From NCBI RefSeq assembly GCF_017742245.1, contig NZ_JAGHKO010000011.1, positions 646,518 to 710,517 on the forward strand: a stretch of DNA of 64,000 nucleotides, read 5' to 3'. Positions 46,290 to 57,200 of this stretch are shown one piece after another. Numbering within the stretch: the first letter of the stretch is position 1; each line of letters starts with the position of its first letter. A program made the position numbers and the translations under genes. Source of the stretch: Niastella soli. GTDB lineage: Bacteria; Bacteroidota; Bacteroidia; Chitinophagales; Chitinophagaceae. Below the pieces are notes generated by a model. It was not told the DNA's origin. It searched no databases and worked only from the letters and a program-made list of their open reading frames with translations.

Positions 46290-48266
46290 ATGGCATTGGA
46301 TTCAAAAATTCCGCAAGGACCTTTACATGATAAATGGAGCAGTTACAAAGACCATTGTAAACTGGTAAATCCGGCGAATAAGCGCAAGATGCAGATCATC
46401 GTGGTAGGGTCCGGTTTGGCGGGGGCGTCAGCTGCTGCCTCATTAGGCGAATTGGGTTATCAGGTAAAAGTATTTTGTTTCCAGGATTCGCCACGCCGGG
46501 CGCATTCAATTGCAGCACAAGGCGGCATCAATGCCGCGAAAAATTATCAGAATGATGGCGATAGTGTGTATCGGATGTTTTATGATACAATCAAAGGAGG
46601 CGACTATCGCTCCAGGGAGGCAAATGTGTATCGGCTGGCTGAGGTAAGTGGTCATGTCATTGATCAATGCGTGGCGCAGGGGGTGCCTTTCGCAAGAGAA
46701 TATGGCGGATTGTTAAGCAACCGTTCATTTGGGGGTACCCAGGTGCAGCGGACTTTTTATGCTGCCGGTCAAACCGGTCAGCAACTGCTCATTGGGGCTT
46801 ACCAGGCCCTGGAACGACAGGTGGCACTTGGCAATGTATGGATGTATGCACGCCACGAAATGTTGGATATTGTAAATATTGATGGGAAATGCCGCGGCAT
46901 CATTGTGCGCGATCTGATCACCGGCGAATTAGAACGGTATTCAGCGCATGCGGTGCTGCTTTGCACCGGTGGCTACAGCGGTGTTTTTTTTCTCTCCACA
47001 AATGCGCTGGGGTGTAATGTAACGGCCATCTGGAAAGCACACAAGAAAGGGGCGTACTTTGGCAACCCATGCTTCACACAAATTCACCCTACCTGTATTC
47101 CGGTCGCCGGCGATCACCAAAGCAAACTGACCATGATGTCTGAATCGTTGCGAAACGATGGTCGTATCTGGGTTCCCAAAAAGCCGGGCGAAGCAAGAAA
47201 AGCAAATGAGATACCCGAAGCGGACCGGGATTACTATTTGGAGAGAAGATACCCCGCGTTCGGTAATCTGGTGCCAAGGGACGTGGCATCACGAGCTGCC
47301 AAGGAAAGATGTGATGCCGGGTATGGAGTGGGTTCATCAAAGCAGGCCGTGTACCTGGACTATGCCGATGCCATCAACAGATATGGCAGGATTGAATGTA
47401 ATAAATTAAAGATCCAACAGCCAACCGCCGAAGAGATCCGTCATCGTGGAATGGCAGTGGTGAAAGAGAAGTATGGCAATCTTTTCGACATGTATAAAGG
47501 CATTACCGGAGAAAATCCATATGAAGTGCCGATGAGAATTTACCCCGCAGTTCATTATACGATGGGCGGGTTATGGGTGAACTATGAGTTGATGAGCACC
47601 GTGAAGGGGTTGTACGTATTGGGGGAGGCCAATTTTTCTGACAATGGCGCCAATCGCCTTGGTGCAAACGCCCTGTTGCAGGCCCTGGCCGATGGCTATT
47701 TTGTGATCCCCTATACCGTAGGTAATTACCTGGCCGATGAGATCAGTACCCCCGTTCCGCCAGTGAGTCATCCTGCATTCGAGGAAGCCGAGAAAAACGT
47801 GTCAAACCATATAAACAGGTTGATGAACATCAAGGGTGCTCAATCTGTTTTAAGTTTTCATAAGAAACTGGGGAAGATCATGTGGGATAAATGTGGCATG
47901 TCGCGCAATGCGCAGGGGTTGCAGCAGGCCATTCAGGACGTGAAACAGGTAAAACAGGAATTTTGGCAGGACCTCAGAATCCCGGGAAAGATCAATGAGT
48001 TAAATCCAGAGCTCGAAAAAGCCCACCGCGTTGCTGATTTTATTGAACTGGCAGAACTGATATGCGTTGATGCATTGCATAGAAATGAAAGTGCGGGCGG
48101 GCATTTCAGGGAAGAATTTCAAACGCCGGACGGCGAAGCAGTACGAAATGACGCGCAATACATGCATGTTGCGGCATGGGAATACAAAGGTGATCATGAA
48201 TGGGAATTGCATAAAGAAGAATTGAAGTATGAAGAAGTGAAGGCCAGTCAGCGAAGTTATCAATAG
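46290..48266 (+). CDS. Fumarate reductase/succinate dehydrogenase flavoprotein subunit, orphan
   Basis: A 658-residue FAD subunit. The dinucleotide fold has VVGSGLAGA (39-46), and H72 in [15 protein letters not shown] is the usual covalent-FAD His. [35 protein letters not shown] and [29 protein letters not shown] are typical active-site regions. It interconverts fumarate and succinate. The usual SdhB iron-sulfur and SdhC membrane genes do not follow; the next gene is GH28. It therefore may share subunits encoded elsewhere or be a non-redundant paralogue. Its operon with pckG suggests a reductive C4 branch. Confidence 0.92.
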   Translation: MALDSKIPQGPLHDKWSSYKDHCKLVNPANKRKMQIIVVGSGLAGASAAASLGELGYQVKVFCFQDSPRRAHSIAAQGGINAAKNYQNDGDSVYRMFYDTIKGGDYRSREANVYRLAEVSGHVIDQCVAQGVPFAREYGGLLSNRSFGGTQVQRTFYAAGQTGQQLLIGAYQALERQVALGNVWMYARHEMLDIVNIDGKCRGIIVRDLITGELERYSAHAVLLCTGGYSGVFFLSTNALGCNVTAIWKAHKKGAYFGNPCFTQIHPTCIPVAGDHQSKLTMMSESLRNDGRIWVPKKPGEARKANEIPEADRDYYLERRYPAFGNLVPRDVASRAAKERCDAGYGVGSSKQAVYLDYADAINRYGRIECNKLKIQQPTAEEIRHRGMAVVKEKYGNLFDMYKGITGENPYEVPMRIYPAVHYTMGGLWVNYELMSTVKGLYVLGEANFSDNGANRLGANALLQALADGYFVIPYTVGNYLADEISTPVPPVSHPAFEEAEKNVSNHINRLMNIKGAQSVLSFHKKLGKIMWDKCGMSRNAQGLQQAIQDVKQVKQEFWQDLRIPGKINELNPELEKAHRVADFIELAELICVDALHRNESAGGHFREEFQTPDGEAVRNDAQYMHVAAWEYKGDHEWELHKEELKYEEVKASQRSYQ

Positions 48267-48390
48267 GGGATACAGGATAGGGCAGGATGAGCAAAAGGAA
48301 TTATTCAGATAATTTTTGCCAGAATCGTTTACTTATCTTCGGGGCTGCCCAAAAAGAGCCACTTCTAACGAGGACACAAATTAAAGGTTA

Positions 48391-49749
48391 ATGATGATAC
48401 GAACATGTAAGCTTGCCCTATTGCTCCTGGTTGCTATTGCCTTGAACGGAAATGTATTGGCCCAGGAAACATTCCCTGATGGAACGCCCATCCCAGATTG
48501 GTTCAGACAAAACATTCCTACCGATATAAACAAACTCGGAAAGCATTACCGGATCACCGATCATAACGTAAAAAACGACAGCACGGTCGTACAAACACAA
48601 AAATTACAGGCCGTCATAGATAAAGCATATACAAGCGGCGGTGGTGTGATAGTTATACCAAAAGGAACTTTCCTGAGTGGTTCGCTGTTTTTCAAACAGG
48701 GAACACACCTGTATCTTGAAAATGGCGCCAGGTTGAAAGGCAGTGATGATATCAGCAATTTCCCCATAGTTATGACCCGCATGGAGGGGCAAACGCTTAA
48801 ATACTTTGCGGCGTTGGTCAATGCAGATGGGCTGGATGGATTCACGATCTCGGGGAAAGGGACCATTGATGGCAATGGATTACGCTACTGGAAAGCATTT
48901 TGGTTAAGGCGGGAATTCAATCCCAACTGTACCAATATGGATGAAATGCGGCCGAGGTTGCTGTATGTCTCAAATAGCAGGAACGTTCAGGTTGCCGGCG
49001 TGACCTGTATGAACTCGCCTTTCTGGACGACCCACTTTTATAAGTGTGATAACGTAAAGCTGCTCAATCTTCATATCTATTCCCCCAAAACACCGGTAAA
49101 GGCGCCAAGCACCGATGCGGTGGATATTGATGGCTGCAAAAATTTCCTGATCAAAAATTGCTATTTGTCTGTAAATGATGATGCCGTGGCACTGAAGGGC
49201 GGTAAGGGCCCGCATGCCGACAAGGACCCCAATAATGGAAGCAATGAGAATATCATCATCGAGGATTGTATATATGGGTTCTGTCACGGCGTATTAACCC
49301 TGGGAAGCGAATCTATCCATGACCGGAACATAATCCTGCGCCGGATAAAAATAAACAACGCCGAGCGTTTGCTTTGGCTCAAAATGCGCCCCGATACCCC
49401 ACAGGACTATGAGTATGTATTAGTAGAGGATGTAGAAGGCAACGACATCGGTAATTTTCTGTTCATCCGCCCCTGGACGCAATTCTTCGACCTCAAAGGC
49501 GAAAAAGCATCAAGGGATTCCTATAGTCGCCACATCATCATGCGTAATATTAAACTGGACTGCAACAACTTTTTTAATGTGGGAGTTGCTGAAAACCGTA
49601 ACAACGTAAATGCTTTCAATTATAAATTAGCTGACTTCACCTTTGAGAATTTGAACATAACGGCGAAGAATAATTTAGTAATAGATACATCGGTGGTTGA
49701 GAATTTTAAATTGAATAATATTACCATTAACGGAAAAAAGAGTTTTTGA
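48391..49749 (+). CDS. GH28 polygalacturonase-like secreted enzyme
   Basis: A 452-residue secreted protein, signal peptide ending at VLAQ (25). It has a right-handed parallel beta-helix with GGGVIVIPKGTFLSGSLFFKQGTHLYLENGA near the N-terminus. Catalytic Asps of GH28 are represented by TDAVDID (241-247) and NDDAVALKGGKG (262-273), and CHGVLTLGSES replaces the usual GHG motif. It would hydrolyse galacturonan or a related pectin chain. An RRIKINNAERLLWLKMRPDTP segment follows. It appears monocistronic, next to the leftward histidine kinase. Confidence 0.87.
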   Translation: MMIRTCKLALLLLVAIALNGNVLAQETFPDGTPIPDWFRQNIPTDINKLGKHYRITDHNVKNDSTVVQTQKLQAVIDKAYTSGGGVIVIPKGTFLSGSLFFKQGTHLYLENGARLKGSDDISNFPIVMTRMEGQTLKYFAALVNADGLDGFTISGKGTIDGNGLRYWKAFWLRREFNPNCTNMDEMRPRLLYVSNSRNVQVAGVTCMNSPFWTTHFYKCDNVKLLNLHIYSPKTPVKAPSTDAVDIDGCKNFLIKNCYLSVNDDAVALKGGKGPHADKDPNNGSNENIIIEDCIYGFCHGVLTLGSESIHDRNIILRRIKINNAERLLWLKMRPDTPQDYEYVLVEDVEGNDIGNFLFIRPWTQFFDLKGEKASRDSYSRHIIMRNIKLDCNNFFNVGVAENRNNVNAFNYKLADFTFENLNITAKNNLVIDTSVVENFKLNNITINGKKSF

Positions 49750-49751
49750 GA

Positions 49752-52547
49752 TCAATCTGATCTCAAACTCTTTATGGGAATGGTAAAAGTAAATACCGAT
49801 CCGTTACCCGGTTCGCTTACGACGGTCAGCGTGCCGCCATGCTGTTGAATAATTTGTGACGAGATATAAAGACCCAATCCCATGCCGGGAAAGGTGTCCA
49901 TGTTGTTTTCAGTTACCCGGTAAAAACGGTCAAAGATCTTCAGCTGGTCATTGGGAGAGATGCCGTACCCCTTATCAAGAACGCTTACCTGTATACTATC
50001 ACCGGCAAGTGAACTTTTAATGGTCACCGTTGTAGTAATGGGCGAGTATTTAATAGCGTTGGTTAACAGGTTGGTGATCACCTGGCCAATGCGTTCCTGG
50101 TCGGAAGTGACCACAGGTAAGTCGCCCAATTCTATGACAAAATTATGTTTCGTTGTTCTTTTTACCTCTTCAAGCCGTTCTTGTATCACTTTATTCAGGT
50201 CGGTTGGGCCAAAACAGAAGTGTAGCTTTCCTGCCGATATTTTCGTGGTATTCAGCAGGTCATTGATCAATTTATTAAGCCGGTCAATCTGGGTATTCAG
50301 TCGTTTCATCAGTTCTCCTTCTTCCACCCATTCTCTTTTTTCCAGCTTTTCCTGTACCACTTCTGCATATACTTTTATGCTGGTGACGGGTGTTTTCAAT
50401 TCATGACTGGCAACGCCTATAAAATCTTCACGGATCTGAAGCAGTTCTTTCAATTTAATTTCACTTTTACGCAGGGCTTCCTCCGCATTGGCTCGCTCTA
50501 CGGCCTCCCAGGTGCGCTCAGCTACCTCGGCAGTCAATGTGATCTCTTCCTCCGTCCAGTTACGGGCAACCGGACTATGAATGCATACACCGCCTTCATA
50601 GATGCCCTGTCTGATTATAGGATAGGCGATCCAGCCGATGATCTGAAGATCGAGATAGTGTTGAAGCTCCGTTGGAGTAATATCGAGTTGGTGGCTGTTG
50701 GGGCAAATATAGGCTTCACCCAGCGGCAAACGGGTAAACGTATGTGCACCAAAATCGGTGGATAGGAACCGGCCTGAAAAGGTTGGTTGAGTTGGATCGG
50801 CGTGCCAGTCGTCATCAATGATATAGGTCCAGTTGTCGTTTTCCTGCACCAACGAGTAATAGAAGGTGCGGCTTACTTTCAGGTGTTCGCCAAGCATCCG
50901 CATGGCGGCACGTTGTGTTTCTATAGGATCGGCGATCGTGCGCAGGGTATCACTGAAATTGAGCAGAAATTGCTGACGCTGTTCCTGTTGTTTGCGTTTT
51001 GTGATGTCGGAAAATAAAACGGCCACCTGCCTGCTGTTTGCACCGCCAATCCGGGAAGCAAACGTGTAGTACCAGCGCCCGGTGGGTTCATGCCAGTTTT
51101 CAAAATGGACCGCTTCGCCTGTTTTGGCGGCCTTGTCGTATGCTTCGAACCAGTAAGTTTCTGTACCTGGCATTACTTCGCTGGCCAGTTTACCTACCGT
51201 GTCTTTTAAACCCGTTTGCTTTTCAAATGCAGGGTTCACTTCCACCCACCTAAGGTCATCTGCTTTTTCATTGTTATATACCAGTTCATAAATGCAGAAG
51301 CCTTCGTTAATGGAATTAAAAATGGAGTAGTATTTGTTTGTCGCATTGCTGGCTATTTCATCTTTGAGGTCCAGTATTTCCTTCTCCGCCAGCTTGCGTG
51401 CCGTTATATCTTCAGAGGAGGTGACCAGTCCATTCCCTAATTTTACACCCGTCAGACGGATCCATTGGTGGGACCCATCAAGCGTATAAGGGAATTCCCA
51501 ATCCTGTATTTCTCCTTTCTCCACCACAGCGATCATTTTGTCAAGAACACCGCATTCTTTTATGCCCGGGTATTCCTCCATCCAGCGTTTACCGATCAAT
51601 GAACGGTCGCCTCCATAATGATTGGCCCTGTTGTTTGTAAGCACCCATTCAAAGTCAATAATTTTATTTTCTTCATTGAACACGGGACAGTAATAAGAAA
51701 TGCCTGAAAGCGAAACATTCAGCACTGACTGCAAAAGATTGCTGGTGGCTTTTATTTCCTGCTCGGCCTTTTTTAAGTCGGTAATGTCTTCCCACACCTG
51801 TATCAACCGATCATTGCCAATAGGTGCATTGGAAAAAAGAAACCACCCTTCCACAATCCCGGACTCTGCCTTTCTTGTATATGAATTGTTATTTCCCGTT
51901 TCAATTACTTCTTTGAAATATTGTAATTGTTCTATTCCGTCACTTCCATAACTGGAGAGCAGAGTGCCGGTAGGATCGTTGCCGCCGAACGCTTCTAAAG
52001 TCCTTTTATTTACGAAATCGAATATAAAGTCTATTATTTTCCCATGGTTGTTTCTGACCACCTTAAAAACGCCAATACCAATATTGGGTGCATCCATCAT
52101 GGCCAGCAGTAAGTCCCTGCTTTTCATTATTTCTGCCTCGGCATTTTTCTGTTTGGTGATATCGCGCGTGGTCAATACAACGCCATCGCCTGATCTTACG
52201 ACGGCCTGGTAAAACCAGCCATCGAATTGTTCGTAATTATAGTACATCTCTTCCTCGCTTGGTTTGCCTGTTTCGGTTACTTTAACCATTTTCTCAAAAA
52301 TCCCCGCTTCAACAACCCCCGGATGTTGCTGTAGGAGGCTTCTGCCTGTGACGTCGCCATTTTGTTCAATGGCTTTTTTGTTATTGAGGAGCCAGACAAA
52401 ATCAATGATCCGGCCTTCCTCATTGCGTACAGCTTTAAACAATTGAATGATGTCGAGGGAACTGTCGATCGTTGCCTGCAGCAGGTCTTTGTATTCACTC
52501 GGATTTAAGCACTGGGCGCTAATATTCTTATGGTCTTCATTATACAT
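49752..52547 (-). CDS. Soluble PAS/GAF sensor histidine kinase
   Basis: A 931-residue hybrid-length kinase without membrane helices or signal peptide, so it senses in the cytoplasm. Four PAS-type modules are visible (about 15-130, 140-260, 265-385, 405-530), with internal similarity in the IIDFxW and RxxF motifs. A GAF-like module (about 545-690) follows. The kinase core has the phosphoacceptor H715 in SHELKTPVTSIK, the N-box N830 in NLLTNAIKYSP, the G1 box DKGYGIS near 858, and the GMGLGLYIS box near 888. It lacks a receiver domain and no response regulator is next to it. The ligand is unknown. Confidence 0.93.
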   Translation of the reverse strand: MYNEDHKNISAQCLNPSEYKDLLQATIDSSLDIIQLFKAVRNEEGRIIDFVWLLNNKKAIEQNGDVTGRSLLQQHPGVVEAGIFEKMVKVTETGKPSEEEMYYNYEQFDGWFYQAVVRSGDGVVLTTRDITKQKNAEAEIMKSRDLLLAMMDAPNIGIGVFKVVRNNHGKIIDFIFDFVNKRTLEAFGGNDPTGTLLSSYGSDGIEQLQYFKEVIETGNNNSYTRKAESGIVEGWFLFSNAPIGNDRLIQVWEDITDLKKAEQEIKATSNLLQSVLNVSLSGISYYCPVFNEENKIIDFEWVLTNNRANHYGGDRSLIGKRWMEEYPGIKECGVLDKMIAVVEKGEIQDWEFPYTLDGSHQWIRLTGVKLGNGLVTSSEDITARKLAEKEILDLKDEIASNATNKYYSIFNSINEGFCIYELVYNNEKADDLRWVEVNPAFEKQTGLKDTVGKLASEVMPGTETYWFEAYDKAAKTGEAVHFENWHEPTGRWYYTFASRIGGANSRQVAVLFSDITKRKQQEQRQQFLLNFSDTLRTIADPIETQRAAMRMLGEHLKVSRTFYYSLVQENDNWTYIIDDDWHADPTQPTFSGRFLSTDFGAHTFTRLPLGEAYICPNSHQLDITPTELQHYLDLQIIGWIAYPIIRQGIYEGGVCIHSPVARNWTEEEITLTAEVAERTWEAVERANAEEALRKSEIKLKELLQIREDFIGVASHELKTPVTSIKVYAEVVQEKLEKREWVEEGELMKRLNTQIDRLNKLINDLLNTTKISAGKLHFCFGPTDLNKVIQERLEEVKRTTKHNFVIELGDLPVVTSDQERIGQVITNLLTNAIKYSPITTTVTIKSSLAGDSIQVSVLDKGYGISPNDQLKIFDRFYRVTENNMDTFPGMGLGLYISSQIIQQHGGTLTVVSEPGNGSVFTFTIPIKSLRSD

Positions 52548-52955
52548 GCGAAAGAATTTAGTGGCTTTAGCCGGGTGTATAAAGGTAGTAATTCGTTTAG
52601 ATTAATTCGCTTTATGAAGTCCTGAAAACGGGATCGATCTCCGGTATACCTTCTGTAAAATGGATGAGCTATACAGTCAGGTGACGGCCCTTACGAAAAA
52701 AAAGTATTATTTAAAACGGGAAAAACACCTGATTTTAAATTCCTGAAATGCATAAATCTGACACGGTAATATAGGAACGCATTGAAGTATAGGGTGCGGT
52801 TGATATACACCTCCCTGTTAGTGGTATAGTATACCCGGCCGGCACCATTGTGCTGTATTGTAAAACGGCCTGTTTATGGTATTGTTGAGGTTTGTCAGGA
52901 TAAGTAGATTAGTATGCATTTCTCAACAATTATCTCATCATTTAAAAACTTTATT
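52548..52955. other. 408-bp gap without a gene
   Basis: It lies between the divergent histidine kinase and the unknown 315-residue gene, so it should hold promoters for both. I see no clear TAnnTTTG box or inverted repeat. Confidence 0.5.
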
Positions 52956-53903
52956 ATGAAAATCTCAGGACACATCCATGAAGTGACTGACTTTGTTCAT
53001 TTTGCCCCTTCTTTTTTAAGTAACCCTAAAAAGCCTTTGGCCGGTACATTTAAAAGTGCGCCAGGTCTGCATATTCATTTGGGTTCCATATTAGAAGGAC
53101 TCCTTCCAGCGCAAATTCCCTCCGTTTCCGCGGAAACCATTTCATCAGCAGATGGTAAATTTAGTCTGAACATTTCTGATAGTTTGCTCAAGCACCTTAT
53201 GATTAACAAAATGGCCTATTTCGTCGTCTATAAAAAAGTAGGCACTTTTAATATAAATGGGCGCATTCTTCCCGCTTTTGAAGCGGTTTACCGCAGCAGT
53301 GCTTTTGATATTACGAAATTCAAAGGCGGGGACGTTGATATTTTCTTTGCGCTTTTCGATTTTCCAACAGTAGGTGGTATTTCACAGGACAAAGTGAATG
53401 AACAGGTTAAACAGACAAAGGCGCAACTCAAGGACCTGGATAAATTAAGCGCCTGGATCAAGGATGGGTTTATTTCTGTAAGTGGCAGCGGCCGGGGCGC
53501 TGATCTTAAGTTCAACGTCCACCTGTCAACATCTACTTCATTCAATTTGTCACATTTTATAGTTGGTGAAGTGACTGATATGGATATTGATCTTCCGGGC
53601 TGGGATGTACTTACCGGGATCTTTGTAAGCAAGGACGATATTCAAAAGGAAGTTGAAAAGGGTATTGCCAGTATGATGGAGGAGGTAAATGATAATATTG
53701 AAAAGGAGTTGGCTGCACAGGTTGGCAAAGGCGCCAGTCAGCGCCCTGAGCTGGTTAAAGATTTTTTTAAAACAACTGCTTCTGTCACATTCACAAAATT
53801 GAACTTTCCTATTGTTGACCATAAGATGTCTCCGTTAGGCCCGATTGATACACGTGCTATTGTTCCAAATGTTGCCGTTGGTTTCCCAAGGAATATCGGA
53901 TAG
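52956..53903 (+). CDS. Protein of unknown function upstream of Tc toxin genes
   Basis: A 315-residue protein, ATG 52956 (MKISGHIHEVTDFVHFAPSFL) preferred over an ATG 42 bp upstream. No signal peptide or membrane helix is clear. The N-terminal part (GTFKSAPGLHIHLGSILEG) and an all-beta middle (about 60-200) are followed by a charged coiled-coil-like segment (about 230-265, KDDIQKEVEKGIASMMEEVNDNIEKELAAQVG). I do not recognise the family. A terminator at 53951 separates it from the TcA gene, so it is not necessarily part of the toxin operon. The position suggests a toxin-associated role only weakly. Confidence 0.75.
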   Translation: MKISGHIHEVTDFVHFAPSFLSNPKKPLAGTFKSAPGLHIHLGSILEGLLPAQIPSVSAETISSADGKFSLNISDSLLKHLMINKMAYFVVYKKVGTFNINGRILPAFEAVYRSSAFDITKFKGGDVDIFFALFDFPTVGGISQDKVNEQVKQTKAQLKDLDKLSAWIKDGFISVSGSGRGADLKFNVHLSTSTSFNLSHFIVGEVTDMDIDLPGWDVLTGIFVSKDDIQKEVEKGIASMMEEVNDNIEKELAAQVGKGASQRPELVKDFFKTTASVTFTKLNFPIVDHKMSPLGPIDTRAIVPNVAVGFPRNIG

Positions 53904-53950
53904 ACAGTCTGAAATGACAGGACTGTTGAATTGGTATAAGCTTGTAAAAA

Positions 53951-53990
53951 AATGAGAAAGTTCCATCAGGTGCTTTCTCATTGTTTTTTT
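53951..53990 (+). terminator. Rho-independent terminator
   Basis: AATGAGAAAG (53951-53960) pairs with CTTTCTCATT (53973-53982), 12-nt loop, followed by G and a seven-T run. It ends the unknown 315-residue gene. Confidence 0.88.
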
Positions 53991-54232
53991 ATACCCCTAT
54001 ATGTGTTATTTATCATACGATTCATTCATTAATAGTTACAGTTCAGTCAGTACAGCGTATACTGTCCCCGTTACTGCGGGTACCTTCGTTCCGAAAATCC
54101 CATTAATAACCTTATACCTGTTGTATGCGCCATGTCCACTTTCGACTGATCTGCACCGTTCCCTGTTCCCTCTCTTCTAATAACACATTTATCAACTTTA
54201 CTATTAATCAAAAAACTTATTAAACAAACGCC
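53991..54232 (+). other. Leader region of the TcA-like gene
   Basis: The 242-bp stretch holds the presumed toxin promoter. A small inverted repeat CCCCGTTACTGCGGG (CCCG/CGGG) lies around 54065-54079. No clear -7 box was found. Confidence 0.4.
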
Positions 54233-57200
54233 ATGAAAAAACATGAGAATCGTGGTTTGTCTGACAATCTTGCAAAAGAAAAACAGGAATTGTTTCGAAA
54301 AGAACCGTCGGCGGTTATTGTTCAAATGATAAAAAATGCCGAGCTGCCCATACCGGACAAAGAGGTCCGTGATGGGGTCTTGTCTTTCTTTGAGCAACAT
54401 CCTGACTTTGATATTCGCAAAACATCTGTTTATGCGGCCGCAAAACAACAAAGGGCCTCTTTGGCAAAGGTGGACCCTCTGCAACATGCCGGAGTGATGG
54501 ATACGCTTAAAACGATCCAACGCATTTCTTCTCTCAGCGATGATCCGGTTGTAATGCCGGTAATGATGGAGGCCAATCTTACTTCGGCCCATAAGATAGT
54601 TGCCCAACCTAAAAGCACATTTGTAAACACCTTTACCAAACAGCTGGGTGGAGAGGAAGCGGCAGCTCAGGTATATGAACAGGTTGCAAATGTAAATGCC
54701 CGTAATGAGTATTTGTTTACTGCGTTGCGGGATAAAGTAGCCGGTATCTCGGTCGCGGCCATCGATGGCAAAGGCGGTAAACAGGAAGCACTTGCTGTTT
54801 TACAGGAAATGACCGATCAGAGTAACCTCACGTTAAATTGGGAAACCCTTTTTGGTAATGCCGATCTGTGTGAGTGCGACGAATGTCGTTCTGTATACAG
54901 TGCCTCAGCCTATTTGGTTGAACTATTACAATATATGGCCCATGTAGGCGATAGCGGATATCCATTGCCGGAGTTGTTGAAAAGACGTCCTGATATTGGT
55001 AATCTGCAGCTTACCTGTGAGAATGCCAATACCGTGTTGCCCTACATCGATATTGTGAACGAGATCATGGAAAGCTTTATAGTGCATTTGCCCGATTACC
55101 AGGCGGAGGGTCAGGCGCAACTGGAAGTGTTTAATGTAACTGATGAGCCAACAGAAGAATTGCTGGCCATTCCACAACACATCAATTATGCAGCCTATAG
55201 TAAACTGAATGAAGCGGTATACCCGTTTGCATTGCCTTATAATCAGCCATTAGACGCAATTCGCCTGTTGTTGGAAAAGATGGGTGTGTCGAGGGGTGCT
55301 TTGCTCAATACATTTACCAAAAGCGGAACACCTGAAGATGCAGTGGCGCTGCAAAGAGCGCAACAGGCAGAAATATTGTCGCTTTCCAGACTGGAATATG
55401 TGATCTTGACCAAAGAAGATTTTTACCGGAAGTCCTATTATGATGCAAAGGCCGGCAAGGTACTTACCCAGCAGGAGTTTTATACCACTATTGGGGTAAA
55501 AAATGTATGGCAGTATTATGGTTTCAATACAGAAACCGAAATGCTGACACAAATGAAACAGGTTAAAAGCCGTTTCCTGCCAACTACTGGCATCAGCTTC
55601 AAAGAACTGGTTGCCATGCTGGACGCTGGAAGTGTTAATATTGCCCGTCCAAAAGGCGCAGCCCTGGCCATGTTACAGCGCATCCCTTACAGCTATCGCT
55701 ATTTACAATCATTAGTAGTAAATGCAACCGATCCGGCTGTAAAATATGCGCAGGTAATACAATTGTTGCAGGCTGTATTTACAACACCGGAAGATAAGAC
55801 CGCTGTAAAGAATTGGGTGTTGCAGTATTTTGAGCCAATTGGTAAAATGATCGTTATAGAGCTGGGTGGCACTACACCCGGCGAGGGGGCGCCACTGGCC
55901 GATTTGCGAAGTGTTGCTGAAAGTTATGATATCAGCAACGCGCTGTTGCAACACCTCGACGGTTCGGGCATTACCACAGCCGAGTATGAGGCTATACACC
56001 GGTTTGTCAGGTTATACAAAAAGCTAAACTGGTCAATACAGGAAACTGATCTGGCATTGCTGGGACTGGTTACACCTGACAGCAACACCCGGCGCTACGA
56101 AATAACACCCGGTTTGCTGCAACAACTGATAGCGGTAAAAAAAGTGGTAGCCCAAACAGGATTGCCATTGAATTACCTGCTTGCTTTTTGGACCGATATG
56201 CAAACCTTTGGCGAGCAGTCTTTGTACAGGCAATTATTCCTTACGCATAACATCCTGTCTATAGATCCCGTTTTTGCCGCCGATGAGAATTATAACTACC
56301 TCGCCAAATCGCTTACTATTGGAGCGCATTTACCAGGCGTGCTGGCTGCCCTTCAGCTAACCGCCGACGATTTGGCCATGATACGCACAACTGCGGGTAT
56401 GCCCGATGTGTTATCGGTGCACAACCTGTCGGTGCTTTTCCGGTATGTAACCCTGGCCCGTTTGTTAAGGCTGTCTGTGAAAAGATTATTGCAGCTGATA
56501 GCATTGTACGGCAATCCGTTTGTAAATGCCGATGGCACCCTGGATTTTATTATGCTGTGTGAAGACCTACAGCTGGCCCGGTTTAAGCCAGAACAATTAA
56601 ATTATCTTTTTACCAATAAAACAGAACCAGGGATTTTGCCTGCTGAGAAAACACTCCTTTCTCTGGCTGTTTCCTTGCGCGATGGCTTATTGGAGATAGG
56701 GCAGGAGTATAAGGAACAGCCTGGTGTGACCGCAGAAGTTTTGAAAAGTTACCTGTTATTGATATATAAAGAAGAGATAGCGGCCAGGATCATTGATTTC
56801 TTAAATGGGAAATTGGTTTATACAGCACAGGCAGTTGAAGGTTTGCCGGTAGTTGTTCCTGTGTCACTGGCGGATAGATTTGCCTATGATAAGGTGAAAG
56901 GAACAGTATCTGCAAAGGGAATATTGACTGCTGAACAATTGGATGCAATAATGGCTTTGTCCAAAGATGCAGATTATTACAGGGCCGTGAAAGAGCTTAT
57001 TGTTCAACCCGGCGTTTTTGTAGATGATAACCTGTTTGTGCTTTTCCCGGCTGGCAGCCCGGAAAGAAATGGAGTGCTGGGGCCAGACATGGATGTAAAC
57101 ACGCAGACTGTAAAAATTGCCCTGTTTTATAAACAATACCTGCCATTTCTTAAAGCACAGCTAACAAAACAATTGATAATTGAAAAGCTAAGTGACAGTT

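Noticed and set aside
54071-54607. Leftward 178-codon ORF over the TcA start
   Set aside because: It overlaps the strongly supported TcA reading frame and has no recognisable domain.
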